Source: Ochotona curzoniae (Eukaryota > Chordata > Mammalia > Lagomorpha > Ochotonidae). Taken from it: a stretch of 64,000 nt of DNA. Below, piece by piece: positions 9,760 to 20,850 of the stretch. The stretch is taken from NCBI RefSeq assembly GCF_017591425.1, contig NW_024467106.1, positions 22,558,501 through 22,622,500 on the forward strand, written 5' to 3'. The position numbers were made by a program, and so were the translations under genes. The first letter of the stretch is position 1. Each line of letters begins with the position of its first letter. The notes under the pieces are model-generated. The model saw only the letters and a program-made list of their open reading frames with translations. It made no database searches and was not told the origin of the DNA.

Positions 9760-11832
9760 AAGAAAGAACCTAAGTGCACAATAGGAATACTTATGGATAA
9801 GTTTGCAGGACTAAATCATAACACCAACAATAACTGAATGTAAATTGACTAAATTATTCAGTTAAATGTACTTCACAAAAATACACACAAACTAAAATTA
9901 AATGTTGGAAGCAGATATTCTAAGACAAAAATATGAATAGAAATAGCTATCCTATCAGACAAAATAGACTTGAACACAAAAAAATTGTTAAAAAGGCAAA
10001 GAATATCATTACGTAGTGATGAAGAAATCAATTAAACAACAGATGTGATTATAATAAATGTATACGTATCCATTGCAAGGAACACAGCTATTTAAAGTAA
10101 ATGTTAGTGGTTCTAAGGTGAGACAATCACTTCAGTAAAGAGTAATGGGAACTCCAACACCCTACTTTTATCAACGTACAGATCAACATGAAAAAGAAAT
10201 TAATAAAAAAAATCAACAAGCTAATCTGCACTATTGGATCTAATTGATGTCTATGAAACATTTCACTCCACAACTACACAATACAAATTCTTTTCATTAG
10301 TGCATGGAACATTCTCTATTATACACCATGTAACGAGGCTATAAAAAAGGTTTCAACAAGTTCAAAAGTATTGGACTCATACCATGTAGCTTTTCTGACA
10401 ACAGTAGAACGAAGCTATAATTAACAACATACAAAACTCTAGAAAATTTACAAATACGTGGACACCAGATAATATGATACTGTTTGAATAAACAGTGGGT
10501 TTTTGAAGAAATCAAATAGAGGATAAATTCCTTGAGACTAATGAAAACAGTAATACAACATATAAAAACTATGAATTATAGCATGACTAGTGTTAGGAAA
10601 AATATTTACAGAAATTAGTGTATAGAAAACATTGTGAAACAGGAAAGGCATCAGATACATGCTCTGGCAATGAATCACAAAGGCATAGAATAAAGCAAAC
10701 CCCGGATTAGTAGAAGGAAACAATTCAAACTAGAGAAGAAATACACAAAATAAAATTGAAAGAGATACAAGCAATCAATAAAGAGCTAGTTTTATTTGTG
10801 TCTTGTTGTTGTTATATTTTGAGGAGTGGTAAAAGGAGAACTAAGAACAATTCATAGACCATGGCTCAACTAACCAAAGAAAGAGGGAAGACTTGAATTT
10901 ATAAAATCAGGGATGAAAAGGAAATGCTACAATGAACATGGAACAAGAATCAGTCAATGCCAACAAATCAGAGAACCTAGAAGAAATTGATTGATTTCTA
11001 GACACACACAACTTACTAAATTTGAGGCATAAAGACATGGAAAACTTGGAAAAACCAATAACTATGACTGAGAATGAATAAATAATGAAGATTCTTCCAA
11101 TAAAGAAAACAAAACATCCTTTCATGATAACAAAAATTATTTCAAAATTTGGGTATAGAAAAAGCATAGCTCAATGCGTTCCAACCAGCACTGTATTGAA
11201 TGGGGAAAAAACAGAAGCACTTCCACTAAGGTCTGAAAGCAGACAAGGATACCCATTCTATTTAATATTTCCTCACCATTAGTATTTAATATAATTCTTT
11301 TCATTTTAGCCAGAGCCATTAGGCCGGAAAAAGAAATACAAAGGATATAGCTTGGGAAGGAGAAAGTCAAATGATCTGTGTTTGTGGATGATCTGATCCT
11401 TTATATAAGGGAGTCAAAAAATCTCACTCACTGGCTATTGGAACTTGTAAGAGAATTCAGCAAAGCAGCAGGACATAAAACAAGCACACAGTAATCAATA
11501 TCATCTCTATATAATAACAAAACAGTGGCTGAGAAAACTCTTCTAAAAGCAGTCCAACTTATAATACCTTAAAAAGGGGAAATACATCAGGATAAATTAG
11601 GACAAGGCTGTGAAAAATTATTACAACGAAGATAATATGAGAGATCAAGGAAATAAACAGAAGAAGATCCCTCAAATGCAAAAATCTTCCATGTTCATAG
11701 ATTGGAAAAGTTAATATCACAATGTCCACGTGCAATCTAAATTGAAATACCAAGGACGTATTGTTCTTAGATTTAGAAAATGATTCTAAAATTCATATGG
11801 AAATGCAAGAAAATCAGTCTGCTGCACATACC
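9760..11832 (+). mobile_element. L1 ORF2-like region (endonuclease and reverse transcriptase), decayed
   Basis: Recognisable L1 ORF2 text runs in order. It starts with an endonuclease-type segment (AGCTATCCTATCAGACAAAA at 9944), then CACCCTACTTTTATCAACG and TGGAACATTCTCTATTATAC near 10304. Later come the AAATACGTGGACACC and AAAGAGCTAG segments, then RT text at 11380. Bases 11381-11401 read F-V-D-D-L-I-L, the diverged catalytic Asp-Asp box of the reverse transcriptase. Frameshifts and stops throughout make it non-functional. Homology breaks at about 11830. Confidence 0.85.
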
Positions 11833-11834
11833 AC

Positions 11835-12125
11835 CATGCAAAGGATCAAGGACTGAAGGAGGACCTGGTGGGGGTTATTGGTGGTTGCTCTGACTAAGCT
11901 GTAGCTCCCACTGATGCATGTGAGGGCAGAGTGTATGGTGGGGCAGTGTTATGGTGGGCCTCGACATCCATTGGTTTGCACCAGGTAACTGCAAGTACCA
12001 GTGTTTGTGAAGGCTGATGTAGGTCATGGACTGAACCAGACCCCAAACTGGTTGGCATACACAGGAATCAGTTCTGGGGTCATATCTGCTGAAGTTTCTT
12101 TGGCAATCCTTACCCCCCCGCCCCC

Positions 12126-12170
<45 letters not shown>

Positions 12171-12730
12171 CACATTGGATCACTGGATTCTGAACTCTGA
12201 CCACAGTGAAAATCACATGGTCTGTGGTCTGACTAAGGAATGTATCTGGCAGAACTGGGTGTCCACAGCTGCTGACACCTGTGCAGTAGTTGGCATACCT
12301 AGATGCTCATGGGGCACGTGACAACTAGCTCATTGAGTCTGCAGAAAATGTCAAGTATCATGGAGGGAAGAACAAATTTGAAAGCTCTCCTGAACAAGTA
12401 TCTGGGCAAATCAAGACTTGAAGGTGGACCGAGGGAGGATTTCTTGAACTTTGTAGCAAGGAACTCAACAGCTTCTCATAAATCTTACAACCACTTAAGC
12501 TGTAACCTCAAACATGCTTCGCATCAGGGACCCTGAGATAACATTGGGTGGCCTTGCCCTGTTCCTGGGTACTGATGCAGTTCCACTGCTTGCAGTGACC
12601 TTCTCCCCTTCTCCCTCCACTTTCCCCAGTTCCCAGAAGGAAACAAAAAAAGTTTGAAGGAAGATGTCTCATTCACTTTTTCCCATTCCTCAACCCTCTT
12701 CATCCTAATTGGAGGTCCACATGCACATGC
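11835..12730. other. Unclassified block interrupting L1 ORF2, contains (CA)n
   Basis: L1 ORF2 text stops near 11830 and resumes, same orientation, at about 12735, roughly 350 bases further along ORF2. The intervening 0.9 kb is more GC-rich and starts near GGACCTGGTGGGGGTTATTG. It carries a (CA)n tract and a GTTGGCATAC motif twice (12050 and 12291). It shows no coding potential. It could be a 3'UTR of another L1, a diverged LTR, or some other insert; I cannot name the family. Confidence 0.5.
12127..12169. repeat. (CA)n microsatellite, about 21 units
   Basis: Uninterrupted CA dinucleotides follow a C-rich CCCCCCCGCCCCC lead-in. Open frames translating to Thr-His or Cys-Val repeats over this tract are artefacts. 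Confidence 0.97.
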
Positions 12731-12734
12731 ATCC

Positions 12735-13070
12735 CTCTCAGATATGTAAATATCATCAAAAATAAAACAAGTTCACTAAAATGGGTAAAGGACATGAAAA
12801 GGCATTTTTCAAAAATGAAATACAAACAAATAACAAGCACATAAAAAACTGGTCAGGATCACTAACCATCAGCGATGTGCAAATAACAAACTGAATGAAT
12901 TTCCACCTCACCAAAGTTAGAATGACTATCATTAAAAAACAAAATAACAATGTGGAGAAAAAGATACACTAATACACTGGTGATGGGAATGTAAAATGTT
13001 ACAGCCATATGGAAGTCAGTACAGAGATTCCTCAAAAACCTAGAAATTCATTTACCAAAAGTAGAAAACA
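12735..13070 (+). mobile_element. L1 ORF2 3' portion, decayed
   Basis: Late ORF2 text is clear: AAATGGGTAAAGGACATGAA, AGCGATGTGCAAATAACAAA, CCACCTCACCAAAGTTAGAA, TGTGGAGAAAAAGATAC, GGTGATGGGAATGTAAAA and ATTCCTCAAAAACCTAGAAA. It probably belongs to the L1 that starts at 7036, separated by the 11835-12730 block. Confidence 0.85.
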
Positions 13071-13084
13071 GCTATTTTTAAAAT

Positions 13085-14150
13085 ACAATCTAATTATATT
13101 TTAAAAATGCAGCTTCAAAAATACAGTTGAATTTTTTAGGTGTTTAATTCATCACTCAGCTTGATGCTACTTAGTGTATTTGTATGCGTTCCTGGATTAG
13201 TGTTTTATTTTCAGTTGACCATGTTTTCTATTTACTTGTTCCTCCTCCATTTAACATCTTCTCTTCTATTTATTAGTTTACTCTTTCTCCTTTTAAAAAA
13301 TATGACCCGTTTAAAATTTATCCATCTATAACAATACATTGTAGTCACTTTTGACCACTCATATACCATCTACTTTTACCCATTTAAAGCATACTATTCA
13401 GCAGTTTTAAAAATATTGGCTAAATTGTGTAACCATCAATATAACATTAGAATATTTATACAGTCAAAAAAAAAGAGCAGAAATCCTGTACCCACTCAGT
13501 CCTGTTAGACTCTTTTTTGCCCAACCAGTTTCTAGATAAGCAGAAATCTATTTCATTTATCCATAGATTTGCAAGACTTGGACTTTTATAAATTAACGAA
13601 AGCAAATATATGATCATTTTTAACTGTCTTATTTCACCAAGCATATTGTTTTAGAGCTTCATCCACATTTTAGCATGTATCGGAATTTCATTCCCTTTCA
13701 GCACTGAAATGTACACCATTGTGTAGATATACTATATGGATTCCACTCATCAGTTAATAAGTATTTATGCTATTTCTACTTTTTGACTCTAATGCATAAA
13801 ATTGCCACGAAGATTATTGTGCAAGTTTTTGTACAGACATAACCATTTTGTTTTGAGTGCAGTTGCTGGGTTGTGTGGTATCTCCATTTGGAATTTTTGA
13901 AGAAAGGTTCAACTATGTTCCAAGTGGTGACACAATTTCAAATCATCACCATCAGTGCACAGGAAGTCCAGTTCTGCTACCTTCTTCCACCCCTGGCTAT
14001 TGTATATCTTTTTACTTGCAGTCATTGTGAGGCATGTGATGATGTGGTCCTGTTTTTGGTTTTGATCTGCGTTTATCTTAAAACTAATGGCCCAGAGCAT
14101 CTCTTCATATTCTTGTTGGAATTTATATACCTTTTTTGGGGAAAGTAACC
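13085..14150 (-). mobile_element. L1 3' portion, minus strand
   Basis: From about 13640 the antisense of L1 ORF2's end is clear: TTTTAGAGCTTCATCCACAT, GAAATGTACACCATTGTG, GCAGTTGCTGGGTTGTGTGG, TTTTTGGTTTTGATCTGCGT, GGCCCAGAGCATCTCTTCAT. The AT-rich 13085-13640 is probably its 3'UTR. This L1 faces the one at 12735, so two L1 3' regions converge here. Confidence 0.8.
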
Positions 14151-14159
14151 ATCAAAATC

Positions 14160-14700
14160 CTTCCCTCGTCGCATGAATTGTGTCCTCCTTTCTCTCAATA
14201 TTTATACCAACCTATATTAAAAGAACTTCAATTCAGTGAAAAAAATTTCAATTTACACTGAAAGAATTAGCACCCTAAGTTGTGCAGTAAGTTTTACTGA
14301 TTTCTTATTTCTCTACTTGTCATTGCTATATACATCTGAAATCTACATCCAGGATTTGTGCTTTTTGTTTCTTTAAAAATATATTCCACTGATTTTGTAT
14401 ATAAAGCCAGGGACAGAAAGAGGGAGATAAGACAGAAGGTGAGTTATACATGTTTTGAAATAATGTATCTCCATAGCTATTTTAGTTATGTTTTCACTCT
14501 CAAATAAAATTTTGGATGGCTGTAGTATTCCAGGCTTGAAGTAATTTTTCCACTTAAAAGTTTTTTTTTTATTTTTTTTATGCATGTTTAGTAGTAGCTG
14601 TCAATAATCTGAATATTGTATTCAAGGTGATTTTTTTCTAATGCTGGTTGGATTTTTGAATTTTTCCCTAAGTCTGAGTTCTGCAGTTTCTGTGTTGAGC
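14160..14700 (-). mobile_element. Probable internal part of the same minus-strand L1
   Basis: AT-rich sequence lies between the clear ORF2-end homology and the clear ORF1-type homology of a minus-strand L1. The segment around CTGTAGTATTCCAGGCTTGA resembles antisense L1 text, but most is too diverged to align by eye. Confidence 0.35.
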
Positions 14701-14705
14701 TGCTT

Positions 14706-15006
14706 GATTCTTTTAAAAATGATTTATTTATTTGAATGTCAAAGTGACAGAGAAAGATGGCCAGATGGAGCAATCTACCATTTGTCTTTGTTTCAATACT
14801 CAGATGGCTACAATGTCCGTAGTCAGGAGTCAGAAGTTTCTTCAAGTCTCCCATATGGAAGGTAGATGCTTACAAACTTGTGCCATCTTTGGTTGGTTTT
14901 GCCAGGCCATTAGCACGGAGCTGGGTCAGGCAGGACACTAACCAGCACACCTATGGGATGCTGGTAGTGCAGGTGACAGTTTTAACACGACATCGCAAAG
15001 CCAGTC
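14706..15006 (-). mobile_element. Old CSINE nested in minus-strand L1
   Basis: In reverse it has the CSINE order. On the + strand: GATTTATTTATTTGAATGTC, a GA-rich run, TCAGATGGCTACAATG, AGTCAGGAGTCAGAAGTTTC, CCCATATGGAAGG, GCACACCTATGGGATGCTGG, ending in ACACGACATCGCAAAGCC. L1/HAL1-type text continues on both sides. The flanking TTGATTCTT / TTGACTCTT pair (about 14705 and 15013) may be the target-site duplication. Confidence 0.8.
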
Positions 15007-15490
15007 CAGGGTGTTTGACTCTTGCTGATCATTTCAAATCTATGAAGTCTTGTATTTCTTTAGTTCTGGCAACCTGTTTTTCTAATACTTCTTCAAAAAC
15101 ACCCATTACACAAATGTCAGAAATTTGAGGCTATTTTCCATGATTCTTAGCCTTTAGCCTAATCTTTTTATTTCTTCTTACTGCATTCTATGTGGAATCC
15201 TAGACTCAATCTTTCAGCCCAATAACTCCATATTCAATTTTGTCCATTCTGCCATTCATGTAATCTATTGGGCTTTTTCTCTGTATCATTGAGTACATTT
15301 GTAATGTTCTCTGTATTGATGTTTTATCAATATAATTACTTTTATCTCTGACAATAATTTTCACTTTTCTTATTCTACAATTATGTTTGACCTACTTCTC
15401 ATGGCCCCTAATTCACTTACTGTAGTTTCTGAATTTTTTTTTCTGCTATTTCTCTTTCTTGATGGTGGCTTTCCTCAAATTATTTGGTGA
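15007..15490 (-). mobile_element. L1/HAL1 ORF1-type region, minus strand
   Basis: The antisense ORF1-type text is recognisable: TGATCATTTCAAATCTATGA, TGTATTTCTTTAGTTCTGGC, CTTCTTCAAAAACACCCATT, CCCAATAACTCCATATTCAA, TCTGCCATTCATGTAATCTA. This gives the 5' half of a minus-strand LINE whose 3' half is probably at 13085-14150. Confidence 0.7.
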
Positions 15491-16880
15491 ATGCGGATTG
15501 GGCAACCATCATTGTGGCTGGCTCCACTGCCTTTATTCACAGATAAATGATTGAAAGGGGGAGTGGACACATTTCCTGGATTAGCTTGCGAAGTGCTGAG
15601 TCCTGCATGCTTCTGCCTAGGAGCAAGCACTCCTGTAGTAGTGGCTGTGCCTTGGGAAGAACTGGTTGGCATATCCCATTGCACCTGGCCAGTCACCCAC
15701 AAGTCTCTCCCTTTTCTTAAGTATGTCTACCAATTTGGAGGCTGTAGAACTTTTTCAATAGTAATTCCTTCCTGCCCTTTGGGTTATAATTTCCCTTTTT
15801 ACACCAATATCATTTGCTTCCTATTTTTAACAGATTCTTCATTGTTTTTTATTCCCCTGTGGTTTGGAACCTTATTTTGAATATTTTTCTTTCATTTTCC
15901 CTGTAATTTTTTTTTGAGATTTGCTATGAGACAGGATATTGTAGCAAGGCTGAGATTCTTATCTTGTACAGAAGTTAGTGGAATTTTATGAGGACACAGA
16001 GTTCTGTGGTCACCATTGTCGACCTTGTTCAGTTGAATCCTCTGATTGAGAGAAAGAAACAGAGTGAGAGATGAACTTGGAGAGCTATTTGAGATGCATT
16101 TGAGGAAGGGGCATCACTTAAGTAGCTCAGGGCTGCTTATCCCATTTACATGTCCCATAATGACAGGTGCCACCTGCAGCAAAGGAACAAAGAGGGTATT
16201 TTTCAGAAGTATGGGACAGAATCAGAAGCTCAGCTATAGACAAACCCCAGCTGGCTTCTTTTTACCCTGTCAATAAAAGGCCCTGTGCTTGCACTGTGGC
16301 TCCATTATCCCCTGCAGCTTCAAAGCAGGACAGGCTCCTCCTTCCTCGGATGCTGACTGCAGCGCTTCAGCCGAGCTCTGCTTCCTGGTGCAAATGCAGC
16401 TGCACACACTCCACATGTTCTTTGAGTGTCTTCTTATTCTTTTTTTTTTCACACTCACCAAGGACAGAAGACATTTTTCCCAAGTGAATTGTCTCAAAGC
16501 TGATGCAGTAGCTGCGTTTCCTGGTTGTCACATCACTACTTCATCTTTATCTTTATGTGCTGTATTTTTCCTTTAGATATTCCCAAACAACTTTATAAAT
16601 AACAACCCACAATAGACATTCCTGATCAGGAAATGTGAAGGTCAAATCTGCTGGGTAAAGAAAGATCAAGAAACGAATCGTTTTCCTAGTGAGTTTTCCA
16701 AGGTGTCTCTGGAGGAGGCAAATCAATAAGCGAAAGAAATGAACATCTATACTTCTGTCTCTCCAGTGGCCTTTCCCATCTCCTGGAAAGAACATTCCAG
16801 GAAGAACTAGTGTTGCTTTGCTCTGACCAGGTGACTTTAGAATACAGCAGTCATTCTAGAGCCCTGTTTTAGTCTTGTTT
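15491..16880. other. Non-coding DNA; first part may be an L1 5'UTR remnant
   Basis: 15490-16060 follows the ORF1-type region in the position expected for a minus-strand L1 5'UTR, but I cannot confirm homology. 16060-16880 looks unique. Several open frames of 75-109 codons overlap on both strands and none looks like a real exon. Confidence 0.4.
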
Positions 16881-17024
16881 CCCTGACAGCTTGAGAAAAC
16901 TCAACATTGTTGTGGCCCCAAGTTAGTTGTGACAGTAGGCATGTGAGCCGAGTCCTGCCTCAGTAATCACATGAGTTAAAGCAGGGCTGTAGACCCACGC
17001 GTTTTTATCTGTCTCAGAATGATG

Positions 17025-17285
17025 CCATTGGCCTATGGGAGGTAATCAGATTGTAAGTGAGTCCCTCATGATGGGGTTAGTGCCCTTGTCAGGAGAGGGA
17101 TAGAGAGCTGGCTCACTCCTCACCTATGCCTGAACCCACAGAGAAACTGGCAGTGTGCAAACGAGCAGAAGGGACCCGCAAGCTCGCTGACATACTGTCT
17201 TGGATTGTCCAACCTCCAGAGCAGTGAGAAATATGTTTCTGTCATTTAAGCCATCCAAAGCCCAGTGCTGCCTAGACACATGCTA
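17025..17285 (+). mobile_element. MaLR-type LTR (MLT1/MST-like), plus orientation
   Basis: The diagnostic order is present: GGGAGGTAATCAGATTG, GTCCCTCATGATGGGGTTAG, TGCCCTTGTCAGGAGAGG, CCAACCTCCAGAGCAGTGAG, AAATATGTTTCTGTCATTTAAGCCAT-type text split over 17229-17255. These match the 3' half of ERVL-MaLR LTRs. The left end may extend to about 16890 but is too diverged to call. Confidence 0.75.
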
Positions 17286-17499
17286 CCTACTTCTCTTCCT
17301 TCCCTTATGTAAAAGAAACTCCTCCTTTCTGACAATGCCCCTTCCCATTCTGTACTCAGTTTGATCTGTTTTCCAAACAATCCACAAACCTTGACATACG
17401 GTATATAACAGAGAGATTCTTTCTGGTCCTTCTCTTATTTTGCTTTTAGAAAGTGTGCACTCATTCCCCTTCCATACACAGTGGTCACCCGTTTGCTCC

Positions 17500-17655
17500 C
17501 ACCCAGAATACTTGGCATAGACTCTTAGGATAGCTTTGTCATGATTATTTATCTCTGGGTTTTTTTTTTTCTACTCAGACTGTGAGTTTCTTAAGAGAAA
17601 GGACTGTGTCTAATTCAAGTCTAAGCTCATGGTGCTTCAAAGAGGGCTGAGTGTA
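17500..17655 (+). mobile_element. L2 3' end fragment
   Basis: A T-run is followed by CAGACTGTGAGTTTCTTAAG, AGAAAGGACTGTGTCTAATT and a CTCATGGTGCTTC end. This is the L2 pattern of 'actgtgagctccttgagggcagggactgtgtc'-like text, diverged. Confidence 0.6.
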
Positions 17656-17889
17656 GTGTCTTGGTCACTATGTGCTTCCTGGAATCGACCTCCTGTCAGA
17701 AGCAGACATGTGTCAATACAGCTAGGACAGCAACTCTTCCGCAATAGGGCTCCTTCCTCTTATCAAACCACCACCTCTGTCTTCTGAATCTTTTCTCTCC
17801 CAAAGGTTGTCTGACCCACATGAGTGAAAGCAGATTCCCTTTTTATGGGGGGAAGCAGCTGCCTTTGAGCATTAGGAAGAGGTTCAGGG

Positions 17890-18135
17890 GGTTTCAAATG
17901 TTGTCTGGGTTGCCTGGATTTTACACAAAGTAACAGGGAGACACTGAAGGATTTTAGTCAAGGTTATCTGCATTGTGACCAGGCAATTTAGAAAAACAGC
18001 AGTGCAGAGGCTGAGCCAGGAATAGCTGGGTGGGGGAGGAGAACAATAAAGAAAGAAGAGGAGTGAATGGAGAAGCTTTGATCCAGGAGGCAGATGATAA
18101 GGATGTGGCAAGTGCTGTGAGGATACAAAGAAGGG
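17890..18135 (-). mobile_element. Ancient L2-like module, reverse orientation
   Basis: The segment with GGATTTTACACAAAGTAACA, GGGAGACACTGAAGGATTTT and a TGCAGAGGCTGAGCCAGG stretch resembles a common ancient repeat module (glyphs like 'ggattttattctgagggcactgggaagccattgaaggg'), which I associate with antisense L2. Related segments occur at 22610 and 59340. Confidence 0.4.
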
Positions 18136-18139
18136 GACA

Positions 18140-19570
18140 CTGCTTTCCCTAATCATTTCTTCTCTCTCACCACTCCCCTAAGGTGCAGAGCTGAGACCTC
18201 CCTTCTGGGGCCCTGCAGTCCTGGTTTCTCTCATTCTTCTCTGTCTTATCTGTAAACCTCATGATGCCTGTAAATCAGGAGAGAATGATGCTTTCTCCTT
18301 GCCCCATAGAATCCTTGGGAGTTACATCTTTGTCAGCACTTCTGCTTCCAGCTCCCTTGGGCTGGTTAATGTTTCTTTTATGAAGCGAGGACACTTGGTT
18401 TCTGTTGGTGCAGAGCTGAAGACTGCCTCATCAGCACTGTCTTCTGGCTGGCCATATCAAGGAGACAAAGAAGGAGTACAGTCAAACCAGTGATCAGATT
18501 CCAAGTCAATGATGCCAGAGCTACAGCTGTTTGTAACAGTGGAGTGAAACAGAATGAAGAAGTGTCACAATGCTCACATCATTGTTACACGTCATTGGAG
18601 TTCCTGGCTCCGGTAATGTGGGAAAGGCTGAACTTGCTGTTAGTCATTTGGTCATTTAGACAAGCTCTTTCCATTGGCCGTTATTGGCTTCATACCTATG
18701 ATGTTTCCATGATCCTTGAAGTTCTCTGCCTGGCTCTTTTATTTCAGACTAAGGGATGTAGGGAATCATTTTCTTGTTACAACTGGTGACTCCTCCAAGA
18801 GATAAAGCATTTCTCTTCCTGCTTGTTGCATTTGCACACTCATTGTTTATCAAATAAATGAACAACTTGGTTATTCACCGAATTTCTTACTCAATTCCTC
18901 TTTGTCAGGTCCTGCACTCAGTACTACAGCATTGATACAAGTGGGAACTGTTCAGGATCGGAAGAAGTTACAATAAAGAGAGCGATCCAGAAATATAAAT
19001 GAAGAACCATCATGATGTAATCAAGTTGGGAGAAAGCACAGTGCTACCAGAGGCCTGAGTCATCATTAAAGGGTTCTGTTTTATTCTAAGGCTGTGGTAT
19101 TTTTCTGAAATACAGGTTAAATCTTCAATATATTAATGAGGCAACATTTTAACTAGGCCTATGAATGAAATGACATTTCCAGCTAGGGAACAGAGAGGAC
19201 ATTCTACAGCAAATTGTGTGAGTTGAGAACTGTAGGCATGGAAGATGTTGGCTATCCTCAAAAAACAAGTGAGCGATTCTATGAATTTTGGGTCACTTTA
19301 AATCCTTATCAGGCCATGGCTTTGGAGACTCAGATGGAAGAAAATCACATGGTGTGAAAATTTGAGCTGTATCTGTGACATTGAGGGGATTATTGAAGGC
19401 AATCTTGGCAATTTATGAAGGTTCTGCAGGGCTCAATGCATATATAATTTGAGCTGGAAATACCCCAGATGCAGAGGTCTTTTAGGAACCTTCTTTAGGG
19501 TGTGGCTGAATTTTGGCTCAAGGCCAGATGGATTGAATGGAACATCTCCAAATCTGGATTTTCCATCAAC
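18140..19570. other. Mostly unique non-coding DNA
   Basis: A faint L2 trace may lie at 18870-19000 (ATTTCTTACTCAATTCCTCT ... CAGGTCCTGCACTCAGTACT). Otherwise there is no recognisable repeat or gene. Open frames at 18299-18789 are under 100 codons and have no splice support. Confidence 0.45.
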
Positions 19571-19571
19571 T

Positions 19572-19572
<1 letters not shown>

Positions 19573-19624
<52 letters not shown>
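19573..19624. repeat. (CA)n microsatellite, about 26 units
   Basis: An uninterrupted CA tract of about 52 bases. Long perfect tracts of this kind are usually length-polymorphic. Thr-His and Cys-Val open frames across it are artefacts. Confidence 0.97.
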
Positions 19625-19626
<2 letters not shown>

Positions 19627-20244
19627 ATTTATTGACTCCTGGAAAGCCATACAAGAGAGAATCAAATTATTTGAGGAGCATCTTGATCTAAGCAATAACG
19701 CGATAGATTGGGCATATCTGGAAAATAACTCACAACTGAACAGAGACCAAAGTAAATAAAAAAATGACTATCTGAAATTCTTAGCTTATCCTTCCCCAAC
19801 CTCTTCTCAACTAAACCTACTTGATGAACAGAAATATTTCTCACTCATATGCCAATTATACATGAAGTATCTTGGCTAAAGCAGAATTAGCGAGTCATGC
19901 ACTGTCAACCACATAAAGATGAACTGTTTGGTTTCATCTCCTGCTTGGTGTGGAAAATTGAGATTCAGGCAGAGAGGAGGGTTTGTCCAAATTCACTTAC
20001 CAGCAAGAAGTGCAATAGGTGGATCAGAATCAAGGTTTCCTAACTGGCTGGCCCTGGTTTCTCTAGAATGAGCCACAAACCCTGGCTGTATCTATCAGGA
20101 GATGAGTGAACTTAATTGTGTCTTAGTAAGCACAGGTGGTCAGGTTCTGTGATAAGATGCAGCCAGAATTTCCCCTGAGGTTCAGCCAAACACAGCTTGC
20201 CCAATGTGCTGACTCATTTCCAGCAGGCAGGGTCACTTTCCTGG

Positions 20245-20370
20245 TTAGAAACCTTGCATCCGCACAGGGGAAGTTCAAACTGCTTAGAGTGGCATCCAAG
20301 GCTTTTATCTTTGTGTCCTTCATTAGGTTCCTCAGTCATCTCTCATTCTTGCCCAGCTACACTCTGATAC
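20245..20370 (+). mobile_element. L2-like internal fragment
   Basis: The segment AAGTTCAAACTGCTTAGAGT, GGCATCCAAGGCTTTTATCT, then TGCCCAGCTACACTCTG-type text matches the conserved L2-like stretch 'ttcaaactccttagcatggcctacaaggccctccatgatctg'. It is diverged. Confidence 0.55.
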
Positions 20371-20384
20371 ACAACAGGACACCA

Positions 20385-20548
20385 CCAGTGGTGTTGAACT
20401 TCACCTTGGGAGTTTTACAAAAACAGACAGTTGTTCAGATCAAAACTCCAAAAGACTTGGGATGGGATGGGCCCAGGAATTTGTACGTCTTTAATCTCCC
20501 CATGTGATTTTAATAAGCAGCAAGAGTGGATAACCACTATTCACCCAC
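20385..20548. mobile_element. MER5A-like hAT DNA transposon remnant
   Basis: GTGTTGAACTTCACCTTGGG, AGTTTTACAAAAACAGACAG, CCCAGGAATTTGTACGTCTT and CCCCATGTGATTTTAATAAG match the non-autonomous hAT-Charlie element MER5A, including the central 'gggcatttgtatttttaa'-like segment and the terminal inverted text. A fossil with no transposase. Confidence 0.65.
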
Positions 20549-20764
20549 TGCTGACTACTTTCTATTCAAGTTTGCCTTACCAGCTCTGAGGCATCAGGTA
20601 TGCAACTGCCTTACTCCCAGTTTTCTCCCGCTTGCTTCTCCAAATCACTAAGGTTGTTACTTTGCGTTTTTTCACACACCATTGTCAAAGCATGTATACT
20701 GCTTTGGTGGTGTCTATTTAAAGCACCACAAAGAGCTTGCAGGCTCTTGCAAGGAAGGTGCTGC

Positions 20765-20850
20765 TCCTTAATATTTATACACTGTGAACATCACTGTCTC
20801 TAGCACATAGTAGGTAGTGAGAAAATACCTGTGGTCTGAATGAAAGATTC
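20765..20850 (+). mobile_element. L2/MIR-type 3' end
   Basis: The CTGTCTCTAGCACATAGTAG segment followed by GTAGTGAGAAAATACCTG is the shared L2/MIR tail pattern. Confidence 0.5.

Noticed and set aside
11381..11401. F-V-D-D-L-I-L reverse transcriptase motif as evidence of an active gene
   Set aside because: It is real L1 RT text but the frame is closed by stops and shifts on both sides, so it is a fossil.
12001..12321. Frames with Thr-His or Cys-Val runs over (CA)n tracts, also at 19433-19759 and 30659-30908
   Set aside because: Dinucleotide repeats give open frames by composition only.
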